A DNA stretch of 64,000 bases from Rudaea sp. (GCA_025451955.1 JANWJJ010000041.1:19741-83740); one strand, 5' to 3'. Positions 8,142 through 18,773 are shown, counted from the stretch's first letter. The notes: generated from the sequence alone by a model not told the origin. A program made the numbers and translations.

Positions 8142-9244
8142 GGCAACGCATCCAGCAAGCGTTCGTTCTCGGCGCGCGAGCCCACGCTGATGCGCAGGCA
8201 ATCCGGCAAACCATAGCCGCTCATTAGTCGCACGATCACGCCATGCTCAAACAATGCAGCCTCAACGGGTGCGGCATCACGGCCGAAATCGACCAGCACG
8301 AAATTCGTTTGCGAAGGCAGCGTGCGCAAACCCTGTGCGTGCAGGCGTTTGGCAAGATATTCACGCTCGCTAAAATTCCAGTCGCGACATTTGACGATAT
8401 GCCCTTGATCATTCAACGCCGCTTCGGTGGAAGCAAGCGCGAGACTGTTGACGTTGAACGATTCGCGCAGACGTTCCAGCACGGCGGCGACCGACGGCGA
8501 ACTCACCGCGTAGCCGATACGCAACCCCGCAAGTGCATAGGCTTTGGAAAAAGTGCGCGTCACGATCAGGTTTGGATAACGCGGCAGAAGACGCAACGCA
8601 CTCGACAAGCCGGCCGCCGTGACGAATTCGTGATACGCCTCATCGATCACAACCAGGGTTGTCGCTGGCACGCACGCGAGAAAACCCTCGAGCGCTGCGT
8701 CGTCGAACCAGGTGCCGGTCGGGTTGTTTGGATTGGCGAGATAAACGATGCGAGTGTCCGCGCGTATCGCTCGCACCATCGCATTGAGATCATGGCCGAG
8801 CGGCATCGTCGCGTGATCGCGTGGCAGGGCTGGAACTCGGATCGGCTGCGCGCCAGCCGCGGCGGTCGCAATCGGAAATACCGCGAAACCGAATTCGGAG
8901 AAAGCGATCGATGTGTCCGCATCGGCGAAGCACTGCGCGATCAGCATCAGCAATTCGTGCGAGCCATTGCCGAGCGTGATCTGTGCAGTATCGGCGCCAA
9001 GATGCTTTGCCAGCGCCGCCTTGAGTGACCCGCCTTGCGGGTCGGGGTAACGGAAAATTTCTGGCAGCGCCGCTTCGATGGCGACGATGGCGTGCGGGCT
9101 TGGGCCAAGCGGATTTTCGTTCGATCCCAGTTCAGCCAGCACTTTACCAAATCGTTTGCGCAACGCCGGCAGATCGTGGCCCGGATCGTAAGCGCGCAGC
9201 TTGCGCGTCGCGGCATTCGCGAGCGCAGCCGCATCGAAGGTCAC
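8138..9244 (-). CDS. hisC: Histidinol-phosphate / aromatic aminotransferase
   Basis: A 368-residue PLP-dependent class I/II aminotransferase. Key features are LGSNENPLGPS near the N-terminus, ANPNNPTG in the middle, IDEAYHEF, and the PLP lysine in RTFSKAYALAGLRIGY. HisC converts imidazole-acetol phosphate to histidinol phosphate. Copies placed between pheA and aroA, as here, often act on phenylpyruvate or hydroxyphenylpyruvate in Phe/Tyr synthesis, so that is the likelier role. The start is a GTG at 9244 that overlaps the pheA TGA; no ATG is suitably placed. Confidence 0.92.
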   Translation of the reverse strand: MTFDAAALANAATRKLRAYDPGHDLPALRKRFGKVLAELGSNENPLGPSPHAIVAIEAALPEIFRYPDPQGGSLKAALAKHLGADTAQITLGNGSHELLMLIAQCFADADTSIAFSEFGFAVFPIATAAAGAQPIRVPALPRDHATMPLGHDLNAMVRAIRADTRIVYLANPNNPTGTWFDDAALEGFLACVPATTLVVIDEAYHEFVTAAGLSSALRLLPRYPNLIVTRTFSKAYALAGLRIGYAVSSPSVAAVLERLRESFNVNSLALASTEAALNDQGHIVKCRDWNFSEREYLAKRLHAQGLRTLPSQTNFVLVDFGRDAAPVEAALFEHGVIVRLMSGYGLPDCLRISVGSRAENERLLDALP

Positions 9245-10344
9245 AGCACCGCCACCGGATACGAGCCGAGAATCTTGATCTGCGCGGCATGCGCCTTGAG
9301 TTCGGCCAGTGCCTTCTTCATCGGCGGGTCTTCGACATGGCCATCCAGGTCGATGAAAAATGCGTATTCCCACTTGGCGTGGTGCGAAGGCCGCGACTCG
9401 ATGCGGTTCATGCTGATGCCGTGGTGCGCGAACGGACTGAGCACGTTGAACAGCGCTCCGGGCCGATCGCGGATCGATACCAACACCGAGGTGCGATCGT
9501 GTCCGCACGAAGGAAAAATCTGCCGGCCAAGCACGAGAAAGCGCGTGGTGTTGTCGTCACGATCCTCGATCGGACTGGTTATGACCTTCTTCAGACCATA
9601 GACGTGACCCGCCGCTTCGCCGGCGATTGCAGCGGCGTCGTCGGCATTGCGCGCGCGCCGCGCGGCTTCAGCGTTACTCGACACCGGAATCTTCTCCGCC
9701 TTCGGCAGGTTCGTCCGCAGCCACGCCTTGGTCTGTGCGAATGACTGCGGATGCGAGTAGATGCGCTCGATATCCTCGATGTGGCCAGAGCGCGACAGCA
9801 GATACTGCTTCACGCGTAATTCCACTTCTCCACAAATCTTCAAATTGGATGTCAGGAACATATCCAGCGTAATTTGGATCGTGCCCTGCCCCGAGTTCTC
9901 CACCGGCACCACGCCGAAATCCGCATTGCCGCTTTCGACTTCCTGGAACACTTCCTCGATGCTGGCCAGCGGCAAGCCATGCGCGGAATGGCCGAAATGC
10001 TTGCGCGCCGCCTGCTCGCTGAAGGTGCCTTCCGGGCCGAGATAGCCGACCTTGAGCGGTTCCTGCTGCGCGAGACATGCCGACATGATTTCGCGAAACA
10101 GCCGCACCAGCACTTCATCGGCCAGCGGACCATCGTTGCGATCGATGACCATGCGCAGCACTTGTGACTCGCGCTCGGGCCGGTAGTAATCGACCGCCGC
10201 CTTGAGCAGTCCCTTGGCCTTGCCGACCTTGTGCGCCCAGCCGGCGCGCTCGGCGATCAGTTCCTGGATGTTGCGATCGATGGAATCGATGCGCTGGCGT
10301 GCGTCGCTCAGCGACAACGGTGCGGCAGCTTTCTTCCTGGTCAT
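9241..10344 (-). CDS. pheA: P-protein: chorismate mutase / prephenate dehydratase
   Basis: A 367-residue bifunctional enzyme. An AroQ chorismate mutase domain covers about 8-95 (RQRIDSIDRNIQELIAER). A prephenate dehydratase domain covers about 97-275 (GYLGPEGTFSEQAA, VVPVENSGQGTI, DDNTTRFLVLG). A C-terminal ACT domain contains the GALFN and ESRPS elements that bind phenylalanine in this family, so feedback inhibition by Phe is expected. The ATG at 10344 lies 11 bases after the serA stop, consistent with one operon. Confidence 0.96.
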   Translation of the reverse strand: MTRKKAAAPLSLSDARQRIDSIDRNIQELIAERAGWAHKVGKAKGLLKAAVDYYRPERESQVLRMVIDRNDGPLADEVLVRLFREIMSACLAQQEPLKVGYLGPEGTFSEQAARKHFGHSAHGLPLASIEEVFQEVESGNADFGVVPVENSGQGTIQITLDMFLTSNLKICGEVELRVKQYLLSRSGHIEDIERIYSHPQSFAQTKAWLRTNLPKAEKIPVSSNAEAARRARNADDAAAIAGEAAGHVYGLKKVITSPIEDRDDNTTRFLVLGRQIFPSCGHDRTSVLVSIRDRPGALFNVLSPFAHHGISMNRIESRPSHHAKWEYAFFIDLDGHVEDPPMKKALAELKAHAAQIKILGSYPVAVL

Positions 10345-10355
10345 CGCAAAGCCCG

Positions 10356-11537
10356 TCAGTGTGCGATCGCGCGTACCGAGAGGATGCCCTCGATCTTGCC
10401 GATGGATTCGACCAGCGCCGACGTGGCCGCGGAATCCAGGTCGATCAGGGTGTAAGCAAGGTCGCCGCGCGAGGCGTTGTGCATCTGCGCGATGTTGACC
10501 CCGGCCTCGCCGAGTACCTGCGAAAGCCGCCCGATCATGTTTGGGCGATTCTGGTTGGCGATGCACAACCGCGCCGCGCCGGTGCGGCTCATGCGCGTGT
10601 TCGGAAAATTTACCGCATTGTGTACATTTCCATTTTCGAGAAAATCGCGCAATTGATCGACCACCATCATGGCGCAATTTTCCTCGGCTTCGCCGGTGGA
10701 TGCGCCCAAGTGCGGCAGGCCGATCACGCGCGCATTGCCAAGCAGATCGGCGCTGGGAAAATCGGTGACGTAACGGCCGATGCGACCGCTGTCCATGCCA
10801 TTCTTCAATGCCGGTTGATCGACGATTCCTTCGCGCGCAAAATTGAGCAGCACCGCACCCGGACGCACAAGATCAAGCGCAGCAGGGCCAAAAATGCCGC
10901 GCGTGGCATCATTGAGCGGAACGTGAAACGTGATGTAATCCGAAGCCGCATACAACTCATTCAGCGACCCGGCCTTGGCAACGTCGGACGACAGCGCCCA
11001 GGCACCGTCGATCGTCATGTGCGGATCGAAACCGAGCACGCGCATGCCGAGCGCATGGGCCGCGTTCGCCACCTTGACACCGATCGCGCCGAGGCCGACC
11101 ACGCCAAGAGTTTTGCCGGAAAGTTCGGAACCGACGAAGCGTTTCTTCTCGGCTTCGACGCGCTGATGCAGATCATTGTGATGCAAGTCGTCACCTGCGC
11201 CCAAGCCGCCGATGAAAGCCAAGGCGCTGTCGAGATTGCGCGCGGCGATCAACATGCCGGCCACGACTAATTCCTTCACGGCATTCGCATTCGCGCCCGG
11301 TGCATTGAACACCGGCACACCGCGTTGGCTGAAATCCGCAACCGGGATATTGTTCACGCCCGCGCCGGCGCGCGCGACCACCTTGATCGAAGCGGCCAGC
11401 GGCTTGCCGTGCATATCGGCCGAACGTAGCAGGATCGCATCGGGCTCGGCAATATCGTTGGCGACGCTGTACAGCGCGGTCGGCAGACGGTCGAGTCCGT
11501 TGCGCGAAATGTTGTTGAGAGTTTGAATCTGGAACAT
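10356..11537 (-). CDS. serA: D-3-phosphoglycerate dehydrogenase
   Basis: A 393-residue NAD-dependent 2-hydroxyacid dehydrogenase with a C-terminal ACT domain. It catalyses the first step of serine synthesis. Visible are the nucleotide-binding GVVGLGAIGVKVAN, the catalytic-region NFAREGIVD and LPHLGASTGEAEEN, and an ACT tail (about 315-393) that may sense serine. The ATG at 11537 has GGAG nine bases upstream; an ATG three codons earlier abuts that GGAG and is a poorer start. It follows serC, the third enzyme-step partner, across a palindromic repeat. Confidence 0.94.
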   Translation of the reverse strand: MFQIQTLNNISRNGLDRLPTALYSVANDIAEPDAILLRSADMHGKPLAASIKVVARAGAGVNNIPVADFSQRGVPVFNAPGANANAVKELVVAGMLIAARNLDSALAFIGGLGAGDDLHHNDLHQRVEAEKKRFVGSELSGKTLGVVGLGAIGVKVANAAHALGMRVLGFDPHMTIDGAWALSSDVAKAGSLNELYAASDYITFHVPLNDATRGIFGPAALDLVRPGAVLLNFAREGIVDQPALKNGMDSGRIGRYVTDFPSADLLGNARVIGLPHLGASTGEAEENCAMMVVDQLRDFLENGNVHNAVNFPNTRMSRTGAARLCIANQNRPNMIGRLSQVLGEAGVNIAQMHNASRGDLAYTLIDLDSAATSALVESIGKIEGILSVRAIAH

Positions 11538-11567
11538 GTTCCGCATCTCCGGTAACCGATTCTGCTC

Positions 11568-11651
11568 GTCATTCCGACGAAAGCCGGAATCAGTGTTTTT
11601 ACTGGTGGCATCCTGCCCCCTGGATTCCGGCCAATCCCTGGCCGGAATGAC
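11568..11651. repeat. REP-like double-hairpin intergenic element
   Basis: GTCATTCCG at 11568 and CGGAATGAC at 11643 are complementary ends of an 84-base element. Each end also folds on itself (ATTCCG with CGGAAT around 11571-11590, and ATTCCGGCC with GGCCGGAAT around 11624-11648). Such units with GTCATTCC ends are common extragenic palindromes in proteobacteria. It fills almost the whole serC-serA gap and could cut readthrough or stabilise serC mRNA. Confidence 0.75.
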
Positions 11652-11654
11652 AAG

Positions 11655-12737
11655 CTAGTTATTTCTCCGCGCGAAGTCGCGCATGAAATCGACCAGTGCC
11701 TGCACGCCTTCCAGCGGCATAGCGTTGTACAGCGACGCGCGCATGCCGCCGACGGCACGATGGCCCTTGAGCGCCAGCAATCCGGTGGCTTCGGCCTCCT
11801 TTAGAAATGTCGCGTCGAGTTCGGCGCGCGGCAGCGTGAACGGCACATTCATCCACGAACGCGCGGATTTCTCGACCGGGTTTTTATAGAAGCCTGAGCC
11901 GTCGATATAGCCGTACAGCAATTCAGCCTTGGCGCGATTGCGCGCACCGATCGCCGCCATGCCGCCTTCGGCAAGCAGCCATTTGAACACGAGGCTGGCC
12001 AGATACCAGCCGAACGTGTTCGGCGTATTGAGCATCGATTCCGCCGCCGCGTGTTCGGCATAGTTGAAGATTTTCGGGATGTCTTTCGGGCAGCGCGCGA
12101 GCAGACCTTCGCGCACGATCATCACGACCAGACCCGAGGCGCCGATATTTTTCTGTGCGCCGGCGTAGACGCAGCCGAACTTCGATACGTCTATGGCGCG
12201 CGACAGGATGTCCGACGACATATCCGCAATCAGCGGCACCTCGCCGACATCGGGAATATTCTGGAACTCGACCCCGTGAATGGTTTCATTCGGAGTGTAA
12301 TGCACGTAGGCAGCTTGCGGATCGAGCTGCCATTCTGCGCGCGGCGGTATCGCAGTGAACTTGCCCTCGGCGCCAGTGGCGGCGATGCGTATCTGGGCAA
12401 GCGATTTGGCCTCCTTCGCCGCCTTCTCGCCCCAGTATCCGGTAACGACGTAATCGGCAGCCTGATCGTGACGCGCGAAATTCATCGGAATCTGGGCGAA
12501 GTGCTGGGTCGCACCACCCTGCAAAAACAGTACTTTGTAGCTTTGTGGAATTTGCAGCAAGGTGCGCAGGTCGCGTTCGGATTCCTGCGCCAAGGCGATG
12601 AAATCCTTGCCGCGATGGCTGATTTCCATCACCGAGGCACGCGCCCCGCCCCATTCGAGCAGTTCGGTTTGGGCCTTGCGCAAAACGGATTCGGGTAACG
12701 CCGCCGGACCGGCGCTGAAATTGTAGGCACGACTCAT
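11655..12737 (-). CDS. serC: Phosphoserine aminotransferase
   Basis: A 360-residue class V PLP aminotransferase that makes phosphoserine from phosphohydroxypyruvate and also serves in pyridoxal phosphate synthesis. It starts with YNFSAGPAALPESVL; LFLQGGATQHFAQIP and the PLP lysine region YAGAQKNIGASGL are clear. The length is the family norm. It heads the serC-serA-pheA-hisC-aroA group. Confidence 0.97.
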   Translation of the reverse strand: MSRAYNFSAGPAALPESVLRKAQTELLEWGGARASVMEISHRGKDFIALAQESERDLRTLLQIPQSYKVLFLQGGATQHFAQIPMNFARHDQAADYVVTGYWGEKAAKEAKSLAQIRIAATGAEGKFTAIPPRAEWQLDPQAAYVHYTPNETIHGVEFQNIPDVGEVPLIADMSSDILSRAIDVSKFGCVYAGAQKNIGASGLVVMIVREGLLARCPKDIPKIFNYAEHAAAESMLNTPNTFGWYLASLVFKWLLAEGGMAAIGARNRAKAELLYGYIDGSGFYKNPVEKSARSWMNVPFTLPRAELDATFLKEAEATGLLALKGHRAVGGMRASLYNAMPLEGVQALVDFMRDFARRNN

Positions 12738-12814
12738 GGGTGGCTCCGCAATGATCCGCCATTATGCCGCGCCGCAGCAATTAGGGAAACTCCGCTGCAA
12801 CCGTAGCGAGCGAA

Positions 12815-12840
12815 GGCCTGATTCCATATGGGATCAGGCC
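12815..12840. terminator. 11-bp hairpin in the gap before serC
   Basis: GGCCTGATTCC and GGGATCAGGCC form an 11-bp stem (one G-T pair) with an ATAT loop, in the 204-base gap between the five-PAS gene and serC. No T-run follows on either strand. It may end the upstream transcript or act in the serC leader. A smaller CATAC/GTATG hairpin lies near 12866-12881. Nothing else was recognised in this gap. Confidence 0.45.
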
Positions 12841-12941
12841 CGAACACGGAGCGCAGAAACCGCAGCATACGTGAATGTATGTGAGGATTTCGAGCACCGG
12901 ATTCGCGCGAGATGCCGAGCGCAGCAGGTTATTCAGGTTCC

Positions 12942-15900
12942 CTAGGCAACAGCGCCGGTTTTCGGCCCGCTGCCGCTGACCAACCCGAGATCGAGCAGCT
13001 TCTCCAGCGCCTCTTGCTCCAAAGCCGGGGCATACAGGAATCCCTGGCCGGTCGCGCAACCGAGTTCGAGCAGCAATTCGGCTTGTTCAGCGGTTTCCAC
13101 ACCTTCGGCGATCAAACCCAGCCCGAGATCCTCAGCGAATCGCGCAATGGTGCGCACGATTGCGCGATGACGGAAGTTCGATGCCATGTCGCGAACGAAA
13201 CTGCGATCGATCTTCAACGCATCGAACGGCGATGTGGCGAACGAATCGAGCGACGAATAACCGGTACCGAAATCGTCCACCACCAGCGAGACGCCCAGCG
13301 CCTTCAGACCGCTCAGCGTGGCCTCGGCTTCGCCGCGACCGCGGCGAAACACGGTTTCGGTGACTTCAAGCACCAGGGTGGAAGGATCGACGCCGGTGCG
13401 CTTGAGCAAGGCGCTCATGGTTTCGATCAAATATGGATCCGCGAACTGACGTTCGTCCATGTTGACGCTGGCGCGCAACTTCGCATGCGCCGGAAAACGC
13501 CGCTGCCAGCGCAATAGATTGCGGCAGGTCTGCTCCAGCACCCACCAGTCGAGTGCAACGATCATCCCGGCCTCTTCAGCGACGCCGAGAAAGTCCGCCG
13601 GCAGCAGCAAGCCGCGCTCCGGGTGCTGCCAGCGCATCAACGATTCGCAACCTTGCAGCGCGCCGCTGCGCAGATCGACGATGGGCTGATGGAACACGCG
13701 AAATTCGCCACGCTCCAGGGCGAAGCGCAAATCCGTCTCGATCTGCAGCCGCGCGCGTGCAGCGGCATGCATGGCGTCGTCGAAAATCACGTAGGCCGAT
13801 TTGCCGCTGGCCTTGGCGCGATACATCGCCGTATCGGCATCGCGCAGGATCTGGTCTGGAGTCTGGTAATCCGCCCGACCGAGGACCACACCCAGGCTTG
13901 CGCCGGAAAAAACACGATGGCCGTTGACCTCGAACGAACCCGCCAGCAAGGCCAGCACGCGTTGCGCCAGTTGTTCGGCGCGGACGCGCGGACACGGACC
14001 ATGCGGAAGCAAGGTGAACTCGTCACCGCCATAACGCGCGACCAGCGAATGTCCGCCCAGATTCGCGCGCAAACTGTCGGCAATCTGCACCAGCAGAAGA
14101 TCTCCGCTGGCATGGCCCAGACTGTCGTTGATCAGTTTGAATCCGTCCAGATCCAGAAACAAAACCGCGTAGTCGCTGCGTCCATCCGCATGTGCTGCGG
14201 CGATTGCCTGCGCCAATTCCTGCTCGAAGAATAGTCGGTTGGGCAATCCGGTCAGCAAGTCATGGCTGGCGTTGTGTTCGAGCTCGCGCTGTACGCGATA
14301 CTGTTCGGTGACGTCGCGCACCGTGCCGCAGGTGTATCGACGTCCGCTCATCTCGATATTGCCAGCGCTGACCACGACTTCGATGCGTGCGCCATCCTTG
14401 CGTGCCAGGGCAATGCAATAGTCGCCATTGGCCGGCTCGCCGGAACGGCGTTTCTGGTAACGATTTTCCTGATGCTCGCGCGATTCTGCCGGCACCAGCA
14501 GACGGAAATCCGCGCCGGTCAGTTCGGCTTCGGTATAGCCGAACATCATCGCGAAAGCGTGGTTGACATAGGTATAGCGGTCTTCCAGCATCATGTACAC
14601 GCCGACCTGGCTGTGTTCGACCAAGGTGCGATAGCGTGCTTCGGAATGCTGCAATGCGCGCTCGGCGGTGATGCGTGACGTGATGTTCTGGGCCGAGCCT
14701 TCGATGTAGATCGGCGTGCCATCGTCGCCGAATACCGTTCGCGCCGACATCTCGACGATGATTTCGCTGCCATCACGATGGCGAGCGGAGAATATGACGT
14801 CGTCGACACGCCCATCACGCACCAGTCGCGCAATCATCCTGTCGCGCTCGTCGGCGTGTGCGTAGATATTGCGCATGTGACCAAGGCCGGCCTTGAGCGC
14901 GTCCGCGTCGGCGTAACCGATGATCCGCGCCAGCGCGTCGTTGGCCTCGAGCAAACGGCCGTCCGGATGGCTCTGGAACATGCCCATCACCGAATGCTGA
15001 AATAACTCGCGGTAGTTGCGTTCGGCATTGCGCAAGGCCAGTTGCTGCGCGTTTTCGTCGGTGACATCACGCGCCGTGCCGGTACTGGCGATATCGCCTT
15101 CATAATCGACCGCGCCGGCGATGAGATGCAAGACGCGCCGGGAGCCATCCTTGCGCACCATCAGCACATCGTAGTTCTGCACATTGTACGAGCCGCCCGC
15201 GCGCTCGCTGCGCCGTTCCTTTTGCGCCATCAATTCCTCCGGCGCGACCAGACGCATGTAATCCGTGCCGATGAGTTCGTCCGTGCGGTAGCCAAGAATC
15301 GCCGCCATCGCCTCGTTGACGAAACCGATCGTGCCATCGCGCTTGATCAGGAACACGCCATCGTGACTGTTGTCGACCAGGGTCCGATACATCGATTCCG
15401 ACAGGCGCAGTTTTTCCTCGGCCTGGATCTGCCGGGAAATATCGGTGACCGAGCCCTCGTAAAACAGGGTGCGGCCGTCGGCGCCGCACACGCGGCGCGA
15501 GTTCTCCACGATCCACGTTAATGAGCCATCACGGCGACGGATCTGTGCGCGCTGGTTCTCGAATTGCCCGTGTTTGTCCAACAGGACATACAAATCGGCG
15601 GCCCGCTCCGGGTCGACATACAGCGTGCTGGCTTGGGCGGCGGCAGTTTCGGTGAGCATCTGTGCAGGTGACGCGTAGCCGAAGATCCGCGCCATTGCAG
15701 GATTGACATCGATCCAACCACCATCCGGCAAACTCCGGTACAGACCTTCAGCCGCAGCCAGAAACAGGGCGCGATAGCTTCCCGGATCAACGACGGCTTG
15801 AAGATCACGCGAGTCGGCGGAACCGACCTGCTGGAATATCGAGAACACGTAGCTTGCGCCATCCTGTTCGAACACTTCGCTGTACAGCAACGCTGCGCGC

Positions 15901-16157
15901 TCGGCACCATCCCGGGTGTGGAATACAACGCGTTCGCCGCAGACACGCCGTTCGCTGCGCAAGTGCGCCCAGATCGTCGCGCGGGTTTCCGGATTCGGCC
16001 ACAGTCCGAAATCGACGGTGCGCTTGCCGATCACGTCGGCGCGCGTATAGCCCAGTTCGCGCTCGAATGCCGGATTGACATCCACGACGCGGCCATCGCC
16101 GGCATCGAGAATAGCGACAAGGCTGGAAGAAAAGCGGAAAGCGCTGGCGAGATTCAT
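12942..16157 (-). CDS. Multi-PAS diguanylate cyclase / c-di-GMP phosphodiesterase (five PAS, GGDEF, EAL)
   Basis: A 1071-residue cytosolic signalling protein without membrane segments. Five PAS-type repeats run from about 1 to 625, each ending in a PAC-like segment such as [11 protein letters not shown] or [16 protein letters not shown] domain (about 630-790) has an intact YGGDEF. An EAL domain (about 810-1060) has [18 protein letters not shown] and EGVET, but its signature EAL reads ESL (ESLMRWQHP). Cyclase activity is likely; phosphodiesterase activity is plausible, because the metal-binding residues appear otherwise kept. No haem- or flavin-binding motif could be assigned to the PAS domains. 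It is divergent from msrP. Confidence 0.93.
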   Translation of the reverse strand: MNLASAFRFSSSLVAILDAGDGRVVDVNPAFERELGYTRADVIGKRTVDFGLWPNPETRATIWAHLRSERRVCGERVVFHTRDGAERAALLYSEVFEQDGASYVFSIFQQVGSADSRDLQAVVDPGSYRALFLAAAEGLYRSLPDGGWIDVNPAMARIFGYASPAQMLTETAAAQASTLYVDPERAADLYVLLDKHGQFENQRAQIRRRDGSLTWIVENSRRVCGADGRTLFYEGSVTDISRQIQAEEKLRLSESMYRTLVDNSHDGVFLIKRDGTIGFVNEAMAAILGYRTDELIGTDYMRLVAPEELMAQKERRSERAGGSYNVQNYDVLMVRKDGSRRVLHLIAGAVDYEGDIASTGTARDVTDENAQQLALRNAERNYRELFQHSVMGMFQSHPDGRLLEANDALARIIGYADADALKAGLGHMRNIYAHADERDRMIARLVRDGRVDDVIFSARHRDGSEIIVEMSARTVFGDDGTPIYIEGSAQNITSRITAERALQHSEARYRTLVEHSQVGVYMMLEDRYTYVNHAFAMMFGYTEAELTGADFRLLVPAESREHQENRYQKRRSGEPANGDYCIALARKDGARIEVVVSAGNIEMSGRRYTCGTVRDVTEQYRVQRELEHNASHDLLTGLPNRLFFEQELAQAIAAAHADGRSDYAVLFLDLDGFKLINDSLGHASGDLLLVQIADSLRANLGGHSLVARYGGDEFTLLPHGPCPRVRAEQLAQRVLALLAGSFEVNGHRVFSGASLGVVLGRADYQTPDQILRDADTAMYRAKASGKSAYVIFDDAMHAAARARLQIETDLRFALERGEFRVFHQPIVDLRSGALQGCESLMRWQHPERGLLLPADFLGVAEEAGMIVALDWWVLEQTCRNLLRWQRRFPAHAKLRASVNMDERQFADPYLIETMSALLKRTGVDPSTLVLEVTETVFRRGRGEAEATLSGLKALGVSLVVDDFGTGYSSLDSFATSPFDALKIDRSFVRDMASNFRHRAIVRTIARFAEDLGLGLIAEGVETAEQAELLLELGCATGQGFLYAPALEQEALEKLLDLGLVSGSGPKTGAVA

Positions 16158-16283
16158 GCCCCCGTACCATCACCCGCTGTAGACTTTCTACAAGCGAGTA
16201 TAGCTCCGCAAAATGCAATCTGCCTCGATTTGGAAGTTTGTCCGGCGCGCGCCGGTCTGATCGGAAGAATCCGGAGACAACGA

Positions 16284-17276
16284 ATGCGCATTCCGTTCCG
16301 CGACAACCTGCCCGCCTCGGCGATCACGCCCGAACCGCTGTATCGTCGCCGGCGCGATGTGCTCAAACTGCTGGGTCTCGGTGCCGTTGCGCTCGGCAGC
16401 GGTTGCAGCCCCGAAGCCACGCCGCAAGCTGCCGCGCCGGCAGCACCGGAATCCATCCCGGGAAAATCGCTCACGATCGCACGCAAGCTCGATACCACCA
16501 TGGGCGAAACCGGAACCCGTTACAAGGACGCAACGCATTACAACAATTTCTACGAATTCGGCACCGGCAAATCCGATCCGGCGGCGAACTCGGGCGGGTT
16601 TCATCCGCAACCGTGGAATGTGGAAATCGCCGGCCATGCGGAGGTCACCGGACATTTCACTCTCGAAGACATCCTCAAGCCGCATCCGCTGGAAGAACGC
16701 ATTTACCGCCTGCGTTGCGTCGAAGCCTGGTCGATGGTAATTCCGTGGGTGGGATTTCCGCTCGGCGATTTACTCAAGCGCTTCAAGCCGACATCGCAGG
16801 CGAAATACGTTGCCTTCACGACCGTGCAGCGGCCGGCGGAAATGCCGGGGCTGAATTATCCCGTGCTCAACTGGCCATACCGCGAAGGTCTGCGCATGGA
16901 TGAGGCAATGCACCCGCTGACCCTGCTCGTCGTCGGCATGTACGGTCATGCCCTGCCCAACCAGAACGGCGCGCCCTTGCGTCTGGTGGTGCCGTGGAAA
17001 TATGGCTTCAAGGGCATCAAGTCCATCGTGAAAATCGAGTTCACCGAATCGCAACCGACGACGACCTGGAACGAATCCGCGCCCGACGAGTACGGTTTCT
17101 TTTCCAACGTCAATCCAGCCGTGGATCACCCGCGCTGGAGCCAGAAAACCGAACGCCGCATCGCCGGCGACGGCTTCAATTTATTCGGCAACCGCATCGC
17201 CACCAAGCCGTTCAACGGCTATGCCGATCAAGTCGCCAGCCTGTACGCCGGCATGGATATGCGGAAGAACTTCTGA
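16284..17276 (+). CDS. msrP: MsrP, periplasmic protein-methionine-sulfoxide reductase catalytic subunit
   Basis: A 330-residue sulfite-oxidase-fold molybdoenzyme. An N-terminal Tat signal is visible ([11 protein letters not shown] near 21-31). The molybdenum-ligand cysteine is Cys145 in [15 protein letters not shown]. MsrP (YedY) reduces oxidised methionines in periplasmic proteins using electrons from MsrQ. The ATG at 16284 follows GGAG at good spacing. Its stop overlaps the msrQ start by one base. The signal ends in GSGC, which weakly resembles a lipobox, so a lipid-anchored form cannot be excluded. Confidence 0.95.
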   Translation: MRIPFRDNLPASAITPEPLYRRRRDVLKLLGLGAVALGSGCSPEATPQAAAPAAPESIPGKSLTIARKLDTTMGETGTRYKDATHYNNFYEFGTGKSDPAANSGGFHPQPWNVEIAGHAEVTGHFTLEDILKPHPLEERIYRLRCVEAWSMVIPWVGFPLGDLLKRFKPTSQAKYVAFTTVQRPAEMPGLNYPVLNWPYREGLRMDEAMHPLTLLVVGMYGHALPNQNGAPLRLVVPWKYGFKGIKSIVKIEFTESQPTTTWNESAPDEYGFFSNVNPAVDHPRWSQKTERRIAGDGFNLFGNRIATKPFNGYADQVASLYAGMDMRKNF

Positions 17277-17911
17277 TGGGAATGTTTCGCGACCGCATCG
17301 CCGCCATCAAGCCACTGTTCTTTCTGCTTTGCTTGCTGCCCCTGGCGCACTTGGTGTGGGACACCCTGCACGATGCACTCGGCACCGATCCCGTTGCGCA
17401 GCTCGAGCATCGCAGTGGCGACTGGGCGCTGCGGCTGTTGCTGGCGACGCTGGCAATCACGCCGCTGCGCCGCGTCACTGGCTGGCACAAGGCGATCCGC
17501 TTTCGCCGCATGCTCGGCTTGTTCGCATTCTTCTATGCCACGGTGCACCTGACAATCTATGCTGCGATCGATCTCGGCGGATTCTGGTCGCAATTGCTCG
17601 GCGAAATCGCCAAGCGCCCGTACATCACGCTGGGATTCAGCGCCTGGCTGCTGCTGATTCCACTCGCGATCACCTCGACCCAAGGCATGATGCGGCGACT
17701 CGGCCGGCGCTGGCAGCGCCTGCATCGGCTGGTATACATTGCCGCACTGCTCGGCGTGCTGCATTTTCTGTGGCTGGTCAAGGCCGATCACCGCGAACCG
17801 GTAATCTATCTCGGCGTGCTGCTCGGACTGATGCTCTGGCGTGTGCCGTGGCGCACACTCGGGCGCACGCTGGCATCGGGCAAATCCGGACAATTGCCTG
17901 TCAGAACCTGA
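17276..17911 (+). CDS. msrQ: MsrQ, haem-binding membrane subunit for MsrP
   Basis: A 211-residue membrane protein with about six helices, of the ferric-reductase-like (YedZ) family. Histidines in YATVHLTIYA, RLHRLVYIAA and LGVLHFLWLVKAD are candidate haem ligands. It passes electrons from cytoplasmic flavin or quinol to MsrP. The ATG at 17276 overlaps the msrP TGA; an ATG at 17282 is an alternative. Its end overlaps the convergent FHA gene by 11 bases. Confidence 0.94.
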   Translation: MGMFRDRIAAIKPLFFLLCLLPLAHLVWDTLHDALGTDPVAQLEHRSGDWALRLLLATLAITPLRRVTGWHKAIRFRRMLGLFAFFYATVHLTIYAAIDLGGFWSQLLGEIAKRPYITLGFSAWLLLIPLAITSTQGMMRRLGRRWQRLHRLVYIAALLGVLHFLWLVKADHREPVIYLGVLLGLMLWRVPWRTLGRTLASGKSGQLPVRT

Positions 17912-18773
17912 CGAACAGCAACACGGCAATACCCAGCCCGATCAAGGCCGCCGCGCCGATCAGCCACCAGATATCGTTGCGATTGCGCTCGACGGCCGTC
18001 GCCACAGGCGATGCTCCGGCCGATTGCGGAATCGCGCGCATGGTCTGGGTGATGTTCGGCGAATCCTGTGCCGCCGCCGCAGCATTATCCGAGCGCGTAG
18101 GCAAACTGGGCGCCTCGAGCAGAAACCGGTTGCTGCCGAAGGCGATCTGATCGTCGGGAAACAGCACCGCATCGCGCACCGGCACGCCATTGACGCTGGC
18201 GCCGGTCGAAGATCCCAGATCACGCAGATAAATTGCGTCGCCAATGTTTTCTATCGCCGCGTGCCGCGGAGACATCGCGGCATCATCAAGGACCAGATCG
18301 CTCTCGCTACCACGCCCGATCACGAGACGACCACGCACCGGCACGATCTTGCCGAAGTAGCTTCCGGATACACCGCGCAACACCAGTTTCGGCGGCGCAA
18401 TATGGGCGCGCGCATCTCCGGTTTCCGCTGCAGGCGCGGGGCTGACCGGCATCGGTTTCGATGCAGGAATGTCGGTACGGACACTGTCGTCACGGTCGGG
18501 CCGGAGCACGAACTGGACCGTATCCAGACTGACCGTATCGCCGAGATGCAAAATTGCTTTCTCGCGCACCGGCCGGGCGTTGACGTGAGTGCTCGCCTGC
18601 GCGTCGCGTACGCTGAGCACATAACTGCGCTCGGTCACAGTGAGATTGACGTGATGCGCCGCGACGCCGGGACGGTCGAGCACGATCGTGTTGTCCGCAG
18701 CGGCGCCGATGGAAGTCTCGCCGGAGGCGATCAGGACGTCGTCGTTATCTTTGTTCGTGAAACAAAGGCGCAT
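17901..18773 (-). CDS. Double-FHA-domain protein with C-terminal membrane anchor
   Basis: A 290-residue protein. A divergent FHA domain covers about 1-95. A second, canonical one covers about 130-220 with LVIGRGSESDLVL, MSPRHAAI and LGSSTGASVNG, the Arg, Ser/His and Asn positions that bind phosphothreonine. After a low-complexity linker, the last 25 residues form one membrane helix ending in VRF, so the FHA domains face the cytoplasm as a tail-anchored protein. It is the last gene of a minus-strand set that includes a Ser/Thr kinase, so it is a natural phospho-reader for that kinase. That link is inferred from position. Confidence 0.88.
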   Translation of the reverse strand: MRLCFTNKDNDDVLIASGETSIGAAADNTIVLDRPGVAAHHVNLTVTERSYVLSVRDAQASTHVNARPVREKAILHLGDTVSLDTVQFVLRPDRDDSVRTDIPASKPMPVSPAPAAETGDARAHIAPPKLVLRGVSGSYFGKIVPVRGRLVIGRGSESDLVLDDAAMSPRHAAIENIGDAIYLRDLGSSTGASVNGVPVRDAVLFPDDQIAFGSNRFLLEAPSLPTRSDNAAAAAQDSPNITQTMRAIPQSAGASPVATAVERNRNDIWWLIGAAALIGLGIAVLLFVRF

